Assembly (NCBI RefSeq): GCF_014192115.1
Contig: NZ_JACHXL010000004.1
Location: 1 to 64,000, forward strand
DNA length: 64,000 nucleotides
Source: Psychrobacter luti
GTDB taxonomy: Bacteria; Pseudomonadota; Gammaproteobacteria; Pseudomonadales; Moraxellaceae
Reading direction: 5' to 3'
Part shown: piece by piece, positions 54,003 through 63,847 of the stretch
Layout: each line of letters begins with the position of its first letter
How positions within the stretch are numbered: the stretch's first letter is position 1
Program-made: the position numbers and the translations under genes
Notes under the pieces: model-generated
Seen by the model: only the letters and a program-made list of their open reading frames with translations
Database searches by the model: none
Told to the model about the DNA's origin: nothing

Positions 54003-55304
54003 GAGACCATCCCAGATTCTGTGTAACTGCTCTTTAGATTAAATGCCTACTAATACGATCATCAAACATAATCATAAAGCGATTAAGGGCAGACGTCCAG
54101 TTACGAATCGGCATCGACCACTTTTTAGACGCCTGCTGGGTTGCTAGATAGACTACCTTAAACGCTGCCTGATCAGACGGGAACACCTTACGCTTATTCA
54201 CTGCCGTACGAATCACACTGTTTAATGACTCAATAGCATTGGTGGTATATATGACTTTTCTGATGTCTTTAGGGTAACCAAAGAACACCGTTAAGCCTTC
54301 CCAGTTATTGCGCCAAGACTTGATGACATGCGGATACTTATCGCCCCACACTTCATCAAAGTGCTCAAGATTGGGCTCCGCTATCTCTATAGTATCAGCA
54401 CCATAAATTGCCTTTAAATCAGCCGCTACTGCCTTTTTATCCGTCCACGGCACAAACTTTATTGAATAGCGCACCATGTGCACGATACACAGCTGAACCT
54501 GAGCATTGGGGTAAACGGTATTGATGGCATCAGGAGAGCCCTTTAAACCATCGACACAGGCAATGAGTATGTCTTGTACCCCTCGGTTTTGCAATTCAGT
54601 GAGAACGCCTAGCCAGAACTTAGCGCCCTCATTCTCTGATAACCACATACCAAGCAGCTCTTTTTTACCGTTAAGTCCTACGCCTAGCGCCAGATAAATA
54701 GCCTTGTTGATAATCTGCTTATCTTGGCGTACTTTAACGACAATTCAGTCTCAATAGACGATAGGATAAACACTGCTCAGCGGTCTGTTCTGCCAGGCAG
54801 TGATGTCCTCTAAGATATTGTCAGTGACTCTTGAAACCAAGCTACTTGAGATATCGACATCATAGAGCTCTTTGATGGTCTCGACAATCTCGGTGGTCGT
54901 TTGGCCTTTAACATAAAAAAAGATGATTTTATCATCAAGCCCTGAGATACGGGTTTGATGCTTACGCACTAAGGTGGGCTCAAAAGCGCCGTCACGGTCT
55001 CTTGGAGTGGAGATCTCAAGATCCCCTGTGTCACTGCGGACGGTCTTTTTAGTGTGCCCGTTGCGCTTGTTTGGCTTATCAGCTTTTTCATGCTTAGGGT
55101 AGCCAAGATGGTATTCCATCTCAGCTTCTAGAGCAGTGTCGATAAAGGATTGCATGAGCTGCTTTTGAAAGTCTTTGATGTCATCAAAGCTGTTTATGCT
55201 ACCAGCCATTTGCTCGGCTAGTTTCTTGATGTCAGATTGAGTAGTCATTGCTTATTCTCCAGTTAGTGGATTATAAGCAGTTACACAAAGTTTGGGAAAG
55301 GCTC
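54003..55304. mobile_element. IS256-family insertion sequence (decayed)
   Basis: Terminal inverted repeats 54003-54031 and 55276-55304 match at 23 of 29 positions. The flanks TCGTAACT (53995-54002) and GTGTAACT (55305-55312) agree at 6 of 8, as expected for an old 8-bp target duplication. The transposase between them is inactivated. Confidence 0.85.
54034..55248 (-). pseudogene. IS256-family transposase with two in-frame TGA codons
   Basis: The frame 55248-54034 would encode about 404 residues, the normal IS256 length. After PLSSVYPIVY, two TGA codons flank a single Asp codon, where relatives have Trp and Cys (YWDC). This Asp is the first of the DDE triad. The frame then resumes intact: VVKVRQDKQIINKA, LGVGLNGKKELLGMWLSEN, VDGLKGSPDAI, and so on. 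N-terminal RGHTKKTVRSDTGDLEISTPRDRDG-like region (RNGHTKKTVRSDTGDLEIS) is conserved. Two point mutations, no frameshift. A restart at 54648 would lack the catalytic domain's first Asp. Confidence 0.9.
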
Positions 55305-55351
55305 GTGTAACTCCTCTGATGAAGAGAGTTTACCAAAGAGGCTTCACCTAG

Positions 55352-56311
55352 CTATATGATATTCCAACTCACAAGCAATTCATATATAGCTTTAATAGCC
55401 TCGACTAGACCTACGATTGATAGGAACACAGCTAGTATAGTTATGTTCTTATTCCATTTATCATTCTTTTTTTGATGCTCATACTTTTCATCTTCTTGCT
55501 TTTTTTGGTTTATGTGGCTTAAGATTTGGTGGACTTGTTGGATTTGCTCGTTTGTCTCCTGATATTTAGATTGAAGATCGAAAGCATCACGAATATTTTC
55601 CCAGCACTTATAAGTATGATAACTAGATACCTGAACTGGGTTAAAAAAGTAATAGCGGGCATTAAACTTTGATGCTACGGAGAATATCTTTTCTATTTTA
55701 TCGATGTCATCTATCGATTTTAGCGCTTCTGCGAGTTCTTCATTAATTTTTTGAAAGGCTTTAAAATATGCTATTGCAAGCATTAGCAATAATGTTATCC
55801 TTCTCGGTTGTTTAACGCATGTATAATTGTTAATTAATAACAACCCTTGTCCATCAACATGCCTCCATCCACTAGACACCTCAATTGGACTGTCAGCCTT
55901 TAAAGACTTAGAGCGCCGAATAAACAGTGAAGCATCTTCACAATAGGAACTCTTGCCTTCTGCAAAAGTTATTTTTCCTTCCTCAGACTCATCCATATTG
56001 GTAACAATTACAACTCGTGCAAGATGCTTTCTATATTCATTTGGTTGATGATTATCTATATTATTATTGACTACCTTTAACTCTAGAGTTTGTGCGTATT
56101 GACTGTCTTTAAAAAATGTGGCTATCCAACCATCATATTCAATATCATCACCTTTCTCGTATGCTGTATTCTCTTTGATCGAAAGTGTTTCTTTAAATAT
56201 GGGGTTAAATAAATGTATATCGTCACCGCAAAAGCGAAGTACATCTCCGACGTTATCTACTTTCAAGTTATCTCTATTTCTTATAACTGCGTAATATATT
56301 CTACTGGCCAT
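55352..56311 (-). CDS. Unrecognised membrane-anchored coiled-coil protein
   Basis: A 319-residue protein between the two decayed insertion sequences. Residues 1-~165 are a soluble, beta-rich domain (RIYYAVIRNRDNLKVDNVGD, EYDGWIATFFKDSQY, LARVVIVTNMDESEEG). A hydrophobic stretch near 172-188 (ITLLLMLAIAYFKAF) leads into helices and a charged coiled coil (~235-285). One C-terminal membrane helix follows (NITILAVFLSIVGLVEAI). I recognise no family. The soluble domain plus coiled coil plus terminal membrane anchor is a layout seen in some abortive-infection proteins, and the McrBC-like neighbour suggests a defence role. That is inference. Confidence 0.6.
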   Translation of the reverse strand: MASRIYYAVIRNRDNLKVDNVGDVLRFCGDDIHLFNPIFKETLSIKENTAYEKGDDIEYDGWIATFFKDSQYAQTLELKVVNNNIDNHQPNEYRKHLARVVIVTNMDESEEGKITFAEGKSSYCEDASLFIRRSKSLKADSPIEVSSGWRHVDGQGLLLINNYTCVKQPRRITLLLMLAIAYFKAFQKINEELAEALKSIDDIDKIEKIFSVASKFNARYYFFNPVQVSSYHTYKCWENIRDAFDLQSKYQETNEQIQQVHQILSHINQKKQEDEKYEHQKKNDKWNKNITILAVFLSIVGLVEAIKAIYELLVSWNII

Positions 56312-56372
56312 TTCTTAACACTCATAAAAGGTAATACTTAATATTGTTTTATTAGCTAAAAAGCTTTTGACT

Positions 56373-57293
56373 TATAGTTGAGTCTATTTAAAAGTGTTAT
56401 AAACTAATTATCAAATCTAATTGTTATTATAAAGACCATGACTTACTCACTAGATTTTCGTAGACAAGTTCTCAAAAGTATAGATGACGGTATGACCTAT
56501 GTTCAAGCAGCTGAATTTTATAGTCTCAGCCCAACCACCATACAAAACTGGAAGAGACGTGTTCATAGCAAAACAACCAGGCAAACCAAGCCCTATAAAA
56601 TACCAGATGACGTGCTACTTAATGATGTCAAAGAATATCCTGATGATTACCAATATGAGCGAGCACGTCGTTTAAGCTGTAGTAAAACAGGTATTTATCA
56701 TGCCTTAAAACGCCTTGGTATCAGTCAAAAAAAAGACCTTGGAACATCCAAAAGCATCTCCAATAAAAAGAGCAGCTTATCAGAGATAAGCTTGATCGTT
56801 TTATTCAGCAAGGCTATCCCATTGTGTATATGGACGAAAGTGGCTTTGAGGCTGAAACCATACGTCCTTATGGCTATGCGCCGATAGGCAAACCTTGTAC
56901 TGATCGCTACAACTGGCAAGCAAAAAAAAGAACTAACGTCATCGGTGCTCTTTATAACAAGATGCTGTTTGCGCTTGATTGCTTTGAACAGAATATCAAT
57001 GGTGAGATATTCTATCACTGGTGCAAGCTTAAGCTAATCCCAAGCCTCAAGACCAAATGTGTAATTGTCATGGATAATGCTCGATTTCATAAGAATAAGC
57101 GTATTCAAAAGCTACCGAATAGACATGGTCATCGTATTTTATGGTTGCCACCGTACAGCCCAGACTTGAACCCTATCGAGAAAAAATGGGCTCAGGTGAA
57201 GTTTCTACGTCAAGGCTAGATGGAGAATGACTTATCTAAATTATTTTATGATATTTACCCTAGCCATAACAGTTTTATTTTGAACTGAGTATA
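56373..57293 (+). mobile_element. IS630-family insertion sequence (decayed, ends approximate)
   Basis: Imperfect inverted ends beginning TATAG near 56373 and ending GTATA near 57293 surround a broken IS630 transposase. Insertion at TA is typical of the family. End positions are approximate. Confidence 0.6.
56438..57288 (+). pseudogene. IS630-family transposase, frameshifted and truncated by nonsense
   Basis: The N-terminal HTH part (TYSLDFRRQVLKSIDDGMTYVQAA, ALKRLGISQKK) is intact in one frame up to the A-run near 56727-56734. The homologous HPKA segment continues in another frame, and the catalytic part (IVYMDESGFE, VIVMDNARFHKNK, SPDLNPIEKKW) in a third. A TAG after KFLRQG (57217-57219) stops it before the usual NDLSKLF...SFILN ending at 57288. 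All three DDE residues are still visible. One frame change at the A-run could be programmed, but the other frame change and the TAG make it a pseudogene. Confidence 0.82.
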
Positions 57294-57456
57294 TAATAAC
57301 AATATTTAATTATTATCTTATAGTTAAGATAATTACCGATTTCTTTACATGTACAATATCGAGAAAGACCATATGAAGTCGAAGTATGGTCTTAGGCTTA
57401 ATCACGGAAAAGTAAATTAAAAATTTGTTTATAAGAAAAAATAGTAATTTAAACGG

Positions 57457-59856
57457 CTATTCACTACTTTCTGGTATGAATTCTAATTCGCTGATATCTT
57501 TCCCAACGTTACTACTTTGAGTCTTACGCTTAATACTAACTTTTGAGCTCTGTGTGGATAGAGTTTTCCACTCTTTATATTTTTCCCAAGCATTAATAAA
57601 AAGTAGATCTGCATTATTATGTTCTAATGCCAACTGCAGCCCAATATTACTCACAAAGAATCGTCCCTGCCTATGTCCTTGCATCTGTAGTCCTGCATAT
57701 AGCTCTACCTCAGTTAGCTCATCAAGATGATAAACACAATACTTTTTGTCTTCATAGCTTGGTGGCCATGTTGTACCTGTTTCTTTGAGCTCTTTACCTA
57801 GTAAAAACTCAACTTTTAATACTTTTGCTGTTGCGTATATTTTCTTGTCTACTTGATCATATAACGCGATAATTTTCGCTTTTTCTAAAGGGAAAGTAGG
57901 ATTTTTAGCCCACTCTGTATAATAGACTTTAGCTGTGGCATGATACTTTCTTCTACCATCTCGATTTTGAGCTGGCACCATACCAACCATAACTAAATCA
58001 CTCTGCGCCTGCTTCTTTGTATCGTACTCACGTGTATCAAAGTGAACTCTGCGCTCATGAATAGACTCTCCTGATTGCTCAAAAAGTGACTCTAGATACC
58101 TCTGATAAAGTACATTCTGTCTATTATGTCCAGGCTGCAGCGGCACTGCTCCAATATTTACCCTATCGATACTTTTATAGTAAGGATGATCTTTAAACTC
58201 TTCCTCAGCATTAGGATAAGGAAACAATATAACCCCTCCTATACTCTTATTGGCAATTCTCACACTATCGTCAAAATCCTCTTCCCATAGTAATGCATCT
58301 CGATATCGGTGTAGCTGTGCAATAGTATCAACAGGTGGGCCGTAAGGATTTTTCGTTTTGTTATCCTGACTTTGCCCTCGCTCAAACCTATATTTTGCAT
58401 CTAATACTACCTTAAACTTTTTCTTATCTTTATTGCTTCCATAACCTGCACGCGAAAACTCTATGAAGTTATCAGGTCTTTGATCAAATGTATAAGTATG
58501 CTTATCTCTCTTAAAGGTACGGTTAAAATAGAGAGAAATTTCATCATTACTTGAACGTTGCCTAAAGTGAACTGCTGACTCCTCACCCTTTTTCAGGGTG
58601 ACATTAAAACGATAATGCTCTATTTTAACAATGTCACTACCAGTTAAATCATACTTAGGATTATCACGTAATAACTTTACTGTCTTTAAAAAGCACCAGT
58701 ACTCATATAAAGTCGCAATATCTTTATAGTCCATATTAAAAATAGCGTTATCTGCTAAGGTTAATCCTTTACGCAATAATAAATAACGGTGATAAAACTC
58801 TTTATACCCCGGCGCCATAGTTAACGTTGTAGAAAACTGCTGTTGATTATTGAAATTTGCTACTGATGAAAATACTGGTGCTTGTAGCCGATGACGTAAT
58901 TTCCTTTGATGTAGTTTTAATAACTGTATTTCAATTTCTAGCTTTTTAGATTCAGGCTTACTGCCTACTTGTGAAATTAAAAATGTTAAAGTTTTTATGA
59001 CATCTTTAATAGCCCATACAACAAAGCGGTTTTCTTGAGTATCGTAACTTATCTCTCTTTTCTGCTCCTGCAAATGCGATATTTTTATATCATTAGTTAA
59101 GCTTAAGCCCCCACCACGGCAGTACCTATCAGGTTTTCTTAATGCAGACAAAAGGGATTTACGTGATACTTTCCTAACTAAATCGATTGGCTTGACTTCT
59201 AAACTTCGTTTAATTTCGGACTTTGGAGTTCGTAGGATAGTGTCAATACTCTGCTCAAAACTGGTCGCTAGTACCTTATATAGATTCAACCATTCTGAAA
59301 GTGTTTGATGATAAGTCGTATGTACTTTAGTACTAGCATAGGTTTTTTTGAAGACATCAAAAGCTAATGAGTAAATGATTTCAGTAATTTCATCCAACAT
59401 GGCTGAAAAATCATCTTTATAGTCTAGCTTTTCAGGAAAAACTTCTGCACCTAATTCAAATACTGTTTTATTACGACTGTCTCTAATAGAGAATTTTGTC
59501 CTTCCTACCGCATTACCTAGTTTAGTAAACCCCATTAACCTATATTTACCACCAAACTTTTTACATCGGATGGATGGCTCAAGTACGTCATTTATATATA
59601 AAGCATAAGGAGCTGGAAAGAGCTCATTATTTTCACATTCAAACAAAAAGTTGAGTTGCTGCCATTCAAAAAACAAAGGCTGTTTGCTTAAGTCAGTAAT
59701 ATCAGAATACTGCTGATTAAATTTAAGGCCAGTGACATTAGACCAAACCTCTTTACAAAGGTGCATTTGATTAGCAATTACTTTAGGTAACTTTGCTTCC
59801 GACAGCTCGATTTGGCAAAAGGTGCCATCTTCTGAATTAAAATAAAGTACGGGCAT
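57457..59856 (-). CDS. DUF2357/McrC-like PD-(D/E)XK nuclease subunit
   Basis: A 799-residue protein. The N-terminal half is DUF2357-like (ELFPAPYALYINDVLE, NRFVVWAIKDVIKTL). The nuclease motif PDNFIEF (P461, D462) is followed by VVLDAKYRFE (D486, A, K488), the McrC-type PD-(D/E)XK signature. C-terminal region includes YYTEWAKNPTFPL and HRQGRFFVSNIGLQLA. It lies 10 bp downstream of the AAA+ gene on the same strand, the usual pairing of an McrBC-type restriction module, where the AAA+ partner drives translocation and this subunit cuts. Length exceeds E. coli McrC (~350) by more than twofold. Confidence 0.83.
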   Translation of the reverse strand: MPVLYFNSEDGTFCQIELSEAKLPKVIANQMHLCKEVWSNVTGLKFNQQYSDITDLSKQPLFFEWQQLNFLFECENNELFPAPYALYINDVLEPSIRCKKFGGKYRLMGFTKLGNAVGRTKFSIRDSRNKTVFELGAEVFPEKLDYKDDFSAMLDEITEIIYSLAFDVFKKTYASTKVHTTYHQTLSEWLNLYKVLATSFEQSIDTILRTPKSEIKRSLEVKPIDLVRKVSRKSLLSALRKPDRYCRGGGLSLTNDIKISHLQEQKREISYDTQENRFVVWAIKDVIKTLTFLISQVGSKPESKKLEIEIQLLKLHQRKLRHRLQAPVFSSVANFNNQQQFSTTLTMAPGYKEFYHRYLLLRKGLTLADNAIFNMDYKDIATLYEYWCFLKTVKLLRDNPKYDLTGSDIVKIEHYRFNVTLKKGEESAVHFRQRSSNDEISLYFNRTFKRDKHTYTFDQRPDNFIEFSRAGYGSNKDKKKFKVVLDAKYRFERGQSQDNKTKNPYGPPVDTIAQLHRYRDALLWEEDFDDSVRIANKSIGGVILFPYPNAEEEFKDHPYYKSIDRVNIGAVPLQPGHNRQNVLYQRYLESLFEQSGESIHERRVHFDTREYDTKKQAQSDLVMVGMVPAQNRDGRRKYHATAKVYYTEWAKNPTFPLEKAKIIALYDQVDKKIYATAKVLKVEFLLGKELKETGTTWPPSYEDKKYCVYHLDELTEVELYAGLQMQGHRQGRFFVSNIGLQLALEHNNADLLFINAWEKYKEWKTLSTQSSKVSIKRKTQSSNVGKDISELEFIPESSE

Positions 59857-59866
59857 CTTTGACTAC

Positions 59867-61633
59867 CTATAACCAGAAAGATGTAAAGCCATCATCATTG
59901 AAACGGCGCAGCATAAATAAGAGCTTATTAATACTCAACGGGAATCTCAATTTTCCACTAACTTCTTTTATGGCTTTTTCTACGGCTGGCAACTCCATAT
60001 TTTCTTCAATTTTGGCGCCGCTTAATTGATTTAGTAATTTAAGTAAAGCAGTTAATACTGAAATAGAGCTTCCCTGAATCCGAGGCAAAACCTTTTGCAT
60101 CAATTGATAATCTAATGCTTGGTCATCCGTCATAATCAGCTTATCGTGTAGCTTCATTTGCTTATGTTGACAGAGATAAAATGCTAATTCATCGCGAACT
60201 CGATAGCCAAAATGTAGACCCGCTGGTTCTAAAACTTCATTAATACTCTCCAACAAATCAATTATAGGTTCCAGCTCTACTTTCTGGTTACTATCCAATT
60301 CAATTGAGTTTAAATAAGGCGATACAAAAGCGTCTGCATAAACTTCAGTAACTGGGTTGGTGCGCTTTATTTCATTTAAATCCCAATGTAGGTTAATGTG
60401 ATTCATTTCGATAGCGTTTGCACGATCCAAAACTTTTCTGCTAAATGGGTGTGTAGTCTCATCCATATTGACCGTACCTACAATCATTAGATTCTGTGGA
60501 ATAGATACTGGTATGCCTTGGTTGACCGTATCGTCGGTCAGTATGGCATTCGTGACAATTACGCCTTCATTATTACGCTCTCGAGTCTCTAACACACTTA
60601 AAAAATCAGAAAAATAGTGCTCAACTCGCGCTAAATTCATCTCATCTAGAATGACAAAAAATATCTCTTCTGGATGAGCTAAAGCGTCTTGCAATACTTT
60701 CAATAATTTTTGCTGCTCAAACCTTCCCTGAATATTTTTATATCCAATTAAGTCAGAGTTATCGGCCCAGTCAGGACGTACTGGAATAAGTACGCAGTGG
60801 CGTTCATCACCATACCCGATTGCTTTGGCAAACTGTCTAACTAGTTGCGTTTTACCAGTTCCTGAAATACCAGCTAAGATTACCAGTGGCTTCGTACGCA
60901 TTGATAGGTAGAAATTCGCAATATCAGCTAAGCTATAGTCAAAACCTCTACTAGCAATATAGGACTGAACCTTTGGTAACCAACTACTACTAGCCTCTTG
61001 AGTTTGCTTAGAAAATAGCGTTAAATCATGCTGTTGACCATCATTATCTGGCTGTTCCGAGTTATCTTTTGCCAATGGAATATCCACTTGTTCTTTAAAA
61101 ATTTCAAGACAATGCTGAAGCAACTCCTCTTCTTTAGAGTCGTCTTTAAAAACCTCTAGCAACTGCTCAATACGTTGAACTTTATTTACTGCTGAGCTAA
61201 AGCTGACATGAGCTCCAAGTATATAGGTATGCTCTCCAGACCCTAAAGTTTTCCATGACCACTCCTCATCCACTAACTTTTCATCTTTAATAGCTAAGCA
61301 AATAAACTCATTCCACTGACCAGCTACTTTATAGACTTCGCCTTTATCTGAGAAAGAGCTTTGGTCTAGTTGATCGTCATATTCTGTTGGAATAGATAGT
61401 TTTTCTACAAAGCAGTTCAATATTGTTCTCGTTGTTACATTTACAACAAAGACTCTATCTCCTTCCTTAAGCTTCGCAAACTTATCTCTATTCCAGTAAA
61501 AATGCTTATGATCAGATGAAAATAACTTTTGATAGTTTGCTTGAACAACTGGAGGGCTTTTTACTTCGTATATCATTACAGATATATCTACATTATTCTT
61601 ATTAATATAATTAGATTGATTTTGAGAAATCAT
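59867..61633 (-). CDS. McrB-like AAA+ NTPase subunit with N-terminal reader-like domain
   Basis: A 588-residue protein. Residues ~20-170 form a compact beta-rich domain (NYQKLFSSDHKHFYWNRDKFAKLKEGDRVFVVN, GQWNEFICLAI) that looks like an EVE/PUA-type reader of modified bases, although this needs structural support. Walker A is GISGTGKTQLVRQF (K261 region), Walker B FFVILDEMNLARVEHYFSDFL, and sensor NLMIVGTVNMDETTHPFSRKVLDRA, all of McrB type. Start ATG 61633 follows AAGGAACAGTA. It pairs with the DUF2357/McrC-like gene downstream. Confidence 0.85.
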   Translation of the reverse strand: MISQNQSNYINKNNVDISVMIYEVKSPPVVQANYQKLFSSDHKHFYWNRDKFAKLKEGDRVFVVNVTTRTILNCFVEKLSIPTEYDDQLDQSSFSDKGEVYKVAGQWNEFICLAIKDEKLVDEEWSWKTLGSGEHTYILGAHVSFSSAVNKVQRIEQLLEVFKDDSKEEELLQHCLEIFKEQVDIPLAKDNSEQPDNDGQQHDLTLFSKQTQEASSSWLPKVQSYIASRGFDYSLADIANFYLSMRTKPLVILAGISGTGKTQLVRQFAKAIGYGDERHCVLIPVRPDWADNSDLIGYKNIQGRFEQQKLLKVLQDALAHPEEIFFVILDEMNLARVEHYFSDFLSVLETRERNNEGVIVTNAILTDDTVNQGIPVSIPQNLMIVGTVNMDETTHPFSRKVLDRANAIEMNHINLHWDLNEIKRTNPVTEVYADAFVSPYLNSIELDSNQKVELEPIIDLLESINEVLEPAGLHFGYRVRDELAFYLCQHKQMKLHDKLIMTDDQALDYQLMQKVLPRIQGSSISVLTALLKLLNQLSGAKIEENMELPAVEKAIKEVSGKLRFPLSINKLLFMLRRFNDDGFTSFWL

Positions 61634-62372
61634 TACTGTTCCTTGAAAGCTAAAATAGAAAATTATATTATTATGAACAACCAACAGACTAAGAAAGATA
61701 ACTATTTTTATTTTTTAAAGATTAATCTATTTGTAATAGGCAACATTGCCTGTATTCCAATTCTTCAAAATCACAACTTAATATACTAGCGATATACTAC
61801 ATAAAAAATACTTTATAAGAATTAATAAATTTTTCCGCTATTCAAAAGTAGCACTGATGAATTTTAATGAAATTAAGCTAAAGACGATGTGCTTATATTT
61901 TGATACTGAATCACGCAACGAGTGAATGATTAGCCGTACAAGAAAGGAATTTAGTATGTAGTAACGATTTTAGCGAGATTATATTTTTAAGCAAGCTTAT
62001 GTGCCAACTAATTTTTGGAGTGACTTATTACTTGATGATTGTTATAGATTGAAAATAGAGATTAAAGCTCATTTAACCTGAGGTTGTAGACAACTAGAAA
62101 GATGCTTATGCCAGTTAAAGAAACCATAGTCACATAAAGATGTTACGAATAAATTTAGCCAATAAAAGTTTATCGAATTGTTTTCTATGTCAACTTATGT
62201 TAGCATTAGTTGCTAATTATTACTGTTATGTAAATGCCTTCGAACACATAAAACTTTTAAAAAAGTCTATATTTATGCTTATGCAAGAATAGTAGCTAAT
62301 GACTTTGAGCTCAGTGTCATACCGTATCGTTTTATTAAGCCCTAACCTTATTAGGGATTCAGGAGAGATTTT
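61634..62372. other. AT-rich intergenic region
   Basis: About 740 bp between two divergent genes. No open frame of note, tRNA or strong terminator is seen. It must contain the promoters of the McrBC-like module and of the DUF2939 gene. Confidence 0.5.
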
Positions 62373-63347
62373 TTGAAAAAGTTTTTACCTTGGTTAGTTG
62401 GGTTATTGGTTATATTTGCAATTTATCTTTATGCATCACCCTATCTCGTTCTAAATAATATTAAAAATGCCGCTGAACAAGGAGATGCAGATAAGCTTTC
62501 AGGTTACATCGACTTTCCTAGCGTTAAGCAGAGTATGAAAGATCAAGTCAAAGCCGTTATGGTTAAAGAGCTTGCTTCCAGTAAGGAGCAAAATGGCTTT
62601 GAAGCTTTAGGCACCATGTTAGGCACTGCAATGATAGATCCACTCATTGATGGTTTAGTAACGCCAGATGGTGTGGCATTAATGCTCCAAGGACAAAAAC
62701 TAGATTTCGATTTAAATAATGACACGCCTGAAGATAAGCCTAAAGGCAAAAATGAAGATATCGATTATAAAGCTGGCTACCTATCCTTTAATCGATTCAA
62801 AGTTCAGGTAATTGATGCAGATGATCCGAATGAGTCCATAGATGTGATCATGCATAGAGACTGGCTTAGCTGGAAGGTGACAAGGATTAACTTTTCTTTA
62901 GATTCAAAAGATAAGAAAATCAAAGAATCCTCTGTCGCTGACTTAGACTGGGATAATGAAGATAATGCAAGTGAAGCCTATGATGATGTATTCCAAGATC
63001 TAGGTGAACAGCAGGATACTGATACTACATCAGACGTAAGTGAGAGTGCTTATGATTCTTTGAGTGACGACGACTACAATAACGGAACAGGTGCTAACGC
63101 TGTAGAAATCACCGGACCACTAACACCTGCCCAAGCGGCACACATTGATTATCTCGTTGATAATGATATTGAGGTATCGCAAGACATAATAGAGCTATTA
63201 AACGATTTTACACTTGGTGGTGGTTCAGAGTCTGATTTACGTAAATTCATTATCGAACGTTCAGGTTATGACGATGGTTATGATGGATTGGAAGATTGTC
63301 GTAACCCAGACTTAACCGAGGCGCAGTATATGAACAACTGTACCTAA
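62373..63347 (+). CDS. DUF2939 membrane-anchored protein
   Basis: A 324-residue protein starting at TTG 62373 with AGGAGAGA upstream. An N-terminal membrane anchor (FLPWLVGLLVIFAIYLYASPYLVL) is followed by a conserved DUF2939 region (NNIKNAAEQGDADKLSGYIDFPSVKQSMKDQV). The C-terminal half is very acidic and Asp/Asn-rich (NEDNASEAYDDVFQDLGEQQ, LSDDDYNNGTG), then helical with two late Cys. It faces the periplasm. No function is established for the family. Its acidity contrasts with its neighbours. Confidence 0.75.
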   Translation: MKKFLPWLVGLLVIFAIYLYASPYLVLNNIKNAAEQGDADKLSGYIDFPSVKQSMKDQVKAVMVKELASSKEQNGFEALGTMLGTAMIDPLIDGLVTPDGVALMLQGQKLDFDLNNDTPEDKPKGKNEDIDYKAGYLSFNRFKVQVIDADDPNESIDVIMHRDWLSWKVTRINFSLDSKDKKIKESSVADLDWDNEDNASEAYDDVFQDLGEQQDTDTTSDVSESAYDSLSDDDYNNGTGANAVEITGPLTPAQAAHIDYLVDNDIEVSQDIIELLNDFTLGGGSESDLRKFIIERSGYDDGYDGLEDCRNPDLTEAQYMNNCT

Positions 63348-63847
63348 TGAATAGTAGGTAATAATTCTAGTAAAAAACAAGCCACCTTTTTAAGGTGGCT
63401 TATTATTGCTTACGCTCTGTCATAGATGTTACTTTCAATCGATATATACCCGGTATATCTCCAACACTCGTTAGACAATAATATTGATTACATTTTAGTA
63501 TGCATTACAAGATTGATTATCAAATTCAACTATTGTAGTTTTATTTACAAATACAATAACAACCATTGGATACTGATGTCGTTGTCTTTGTTGACAACGA
63601 ATTCGTCTTGTAGTCAAATGTTTGATTACAGATGATTGGGATTACGATGTCGTTTATACAATCGCTTCGCTCTTATATAAACTTCGCTTTTTATACGTTA
63701 CGCCACGCCGTAACATAATATAAGCAGACACGATTATTTTTTACATCCTGCGATATGTTGGGAGAAAAACAACTTACTCCCGTAAACATGAGGTTTTTAA
63801 CAACATTGACACTCAAAAAAACCCGAGATTAAAAAACTCGCTTATAG
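63348..63847. other. Intergenic region
   Basis: Holds the DUF2939 terminator, a hairpin around 63577-63600 (TCGTTGTC/GACAACGA) and a weak terminator for the minus-strand gene (63814-63840). No gene is seen. Confidence 0.45.
63379..63402 (+). terminator. Terminator after the DUF2939 gene
   Basis: GCCACCTT (63381-63388) pairs with AAGGTGGC (63392-63399), with T-rich flanks. Confidence 0.8.

Noticed and set aside
54034..55248. Selenocysteine or programmed TGA readthrough in the IS256 transposase
   Set aside because: Two TGA codons replace ordinary Trp and Cys, and I see no SECIS-like hairpin. Degeneration is simpler.
56438..57288. Working IS630 transposase made by programmed frameshifting
   Set aside because: Two separate frame changes plus a TAG near the C-terminus are needed. 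Only the A-run could be programmed.
63426..63635. Plus-strand 69-residue open frame
   Set aside because: Low-complexity AT-rich translation, no ribosome site, no recognisable motif.
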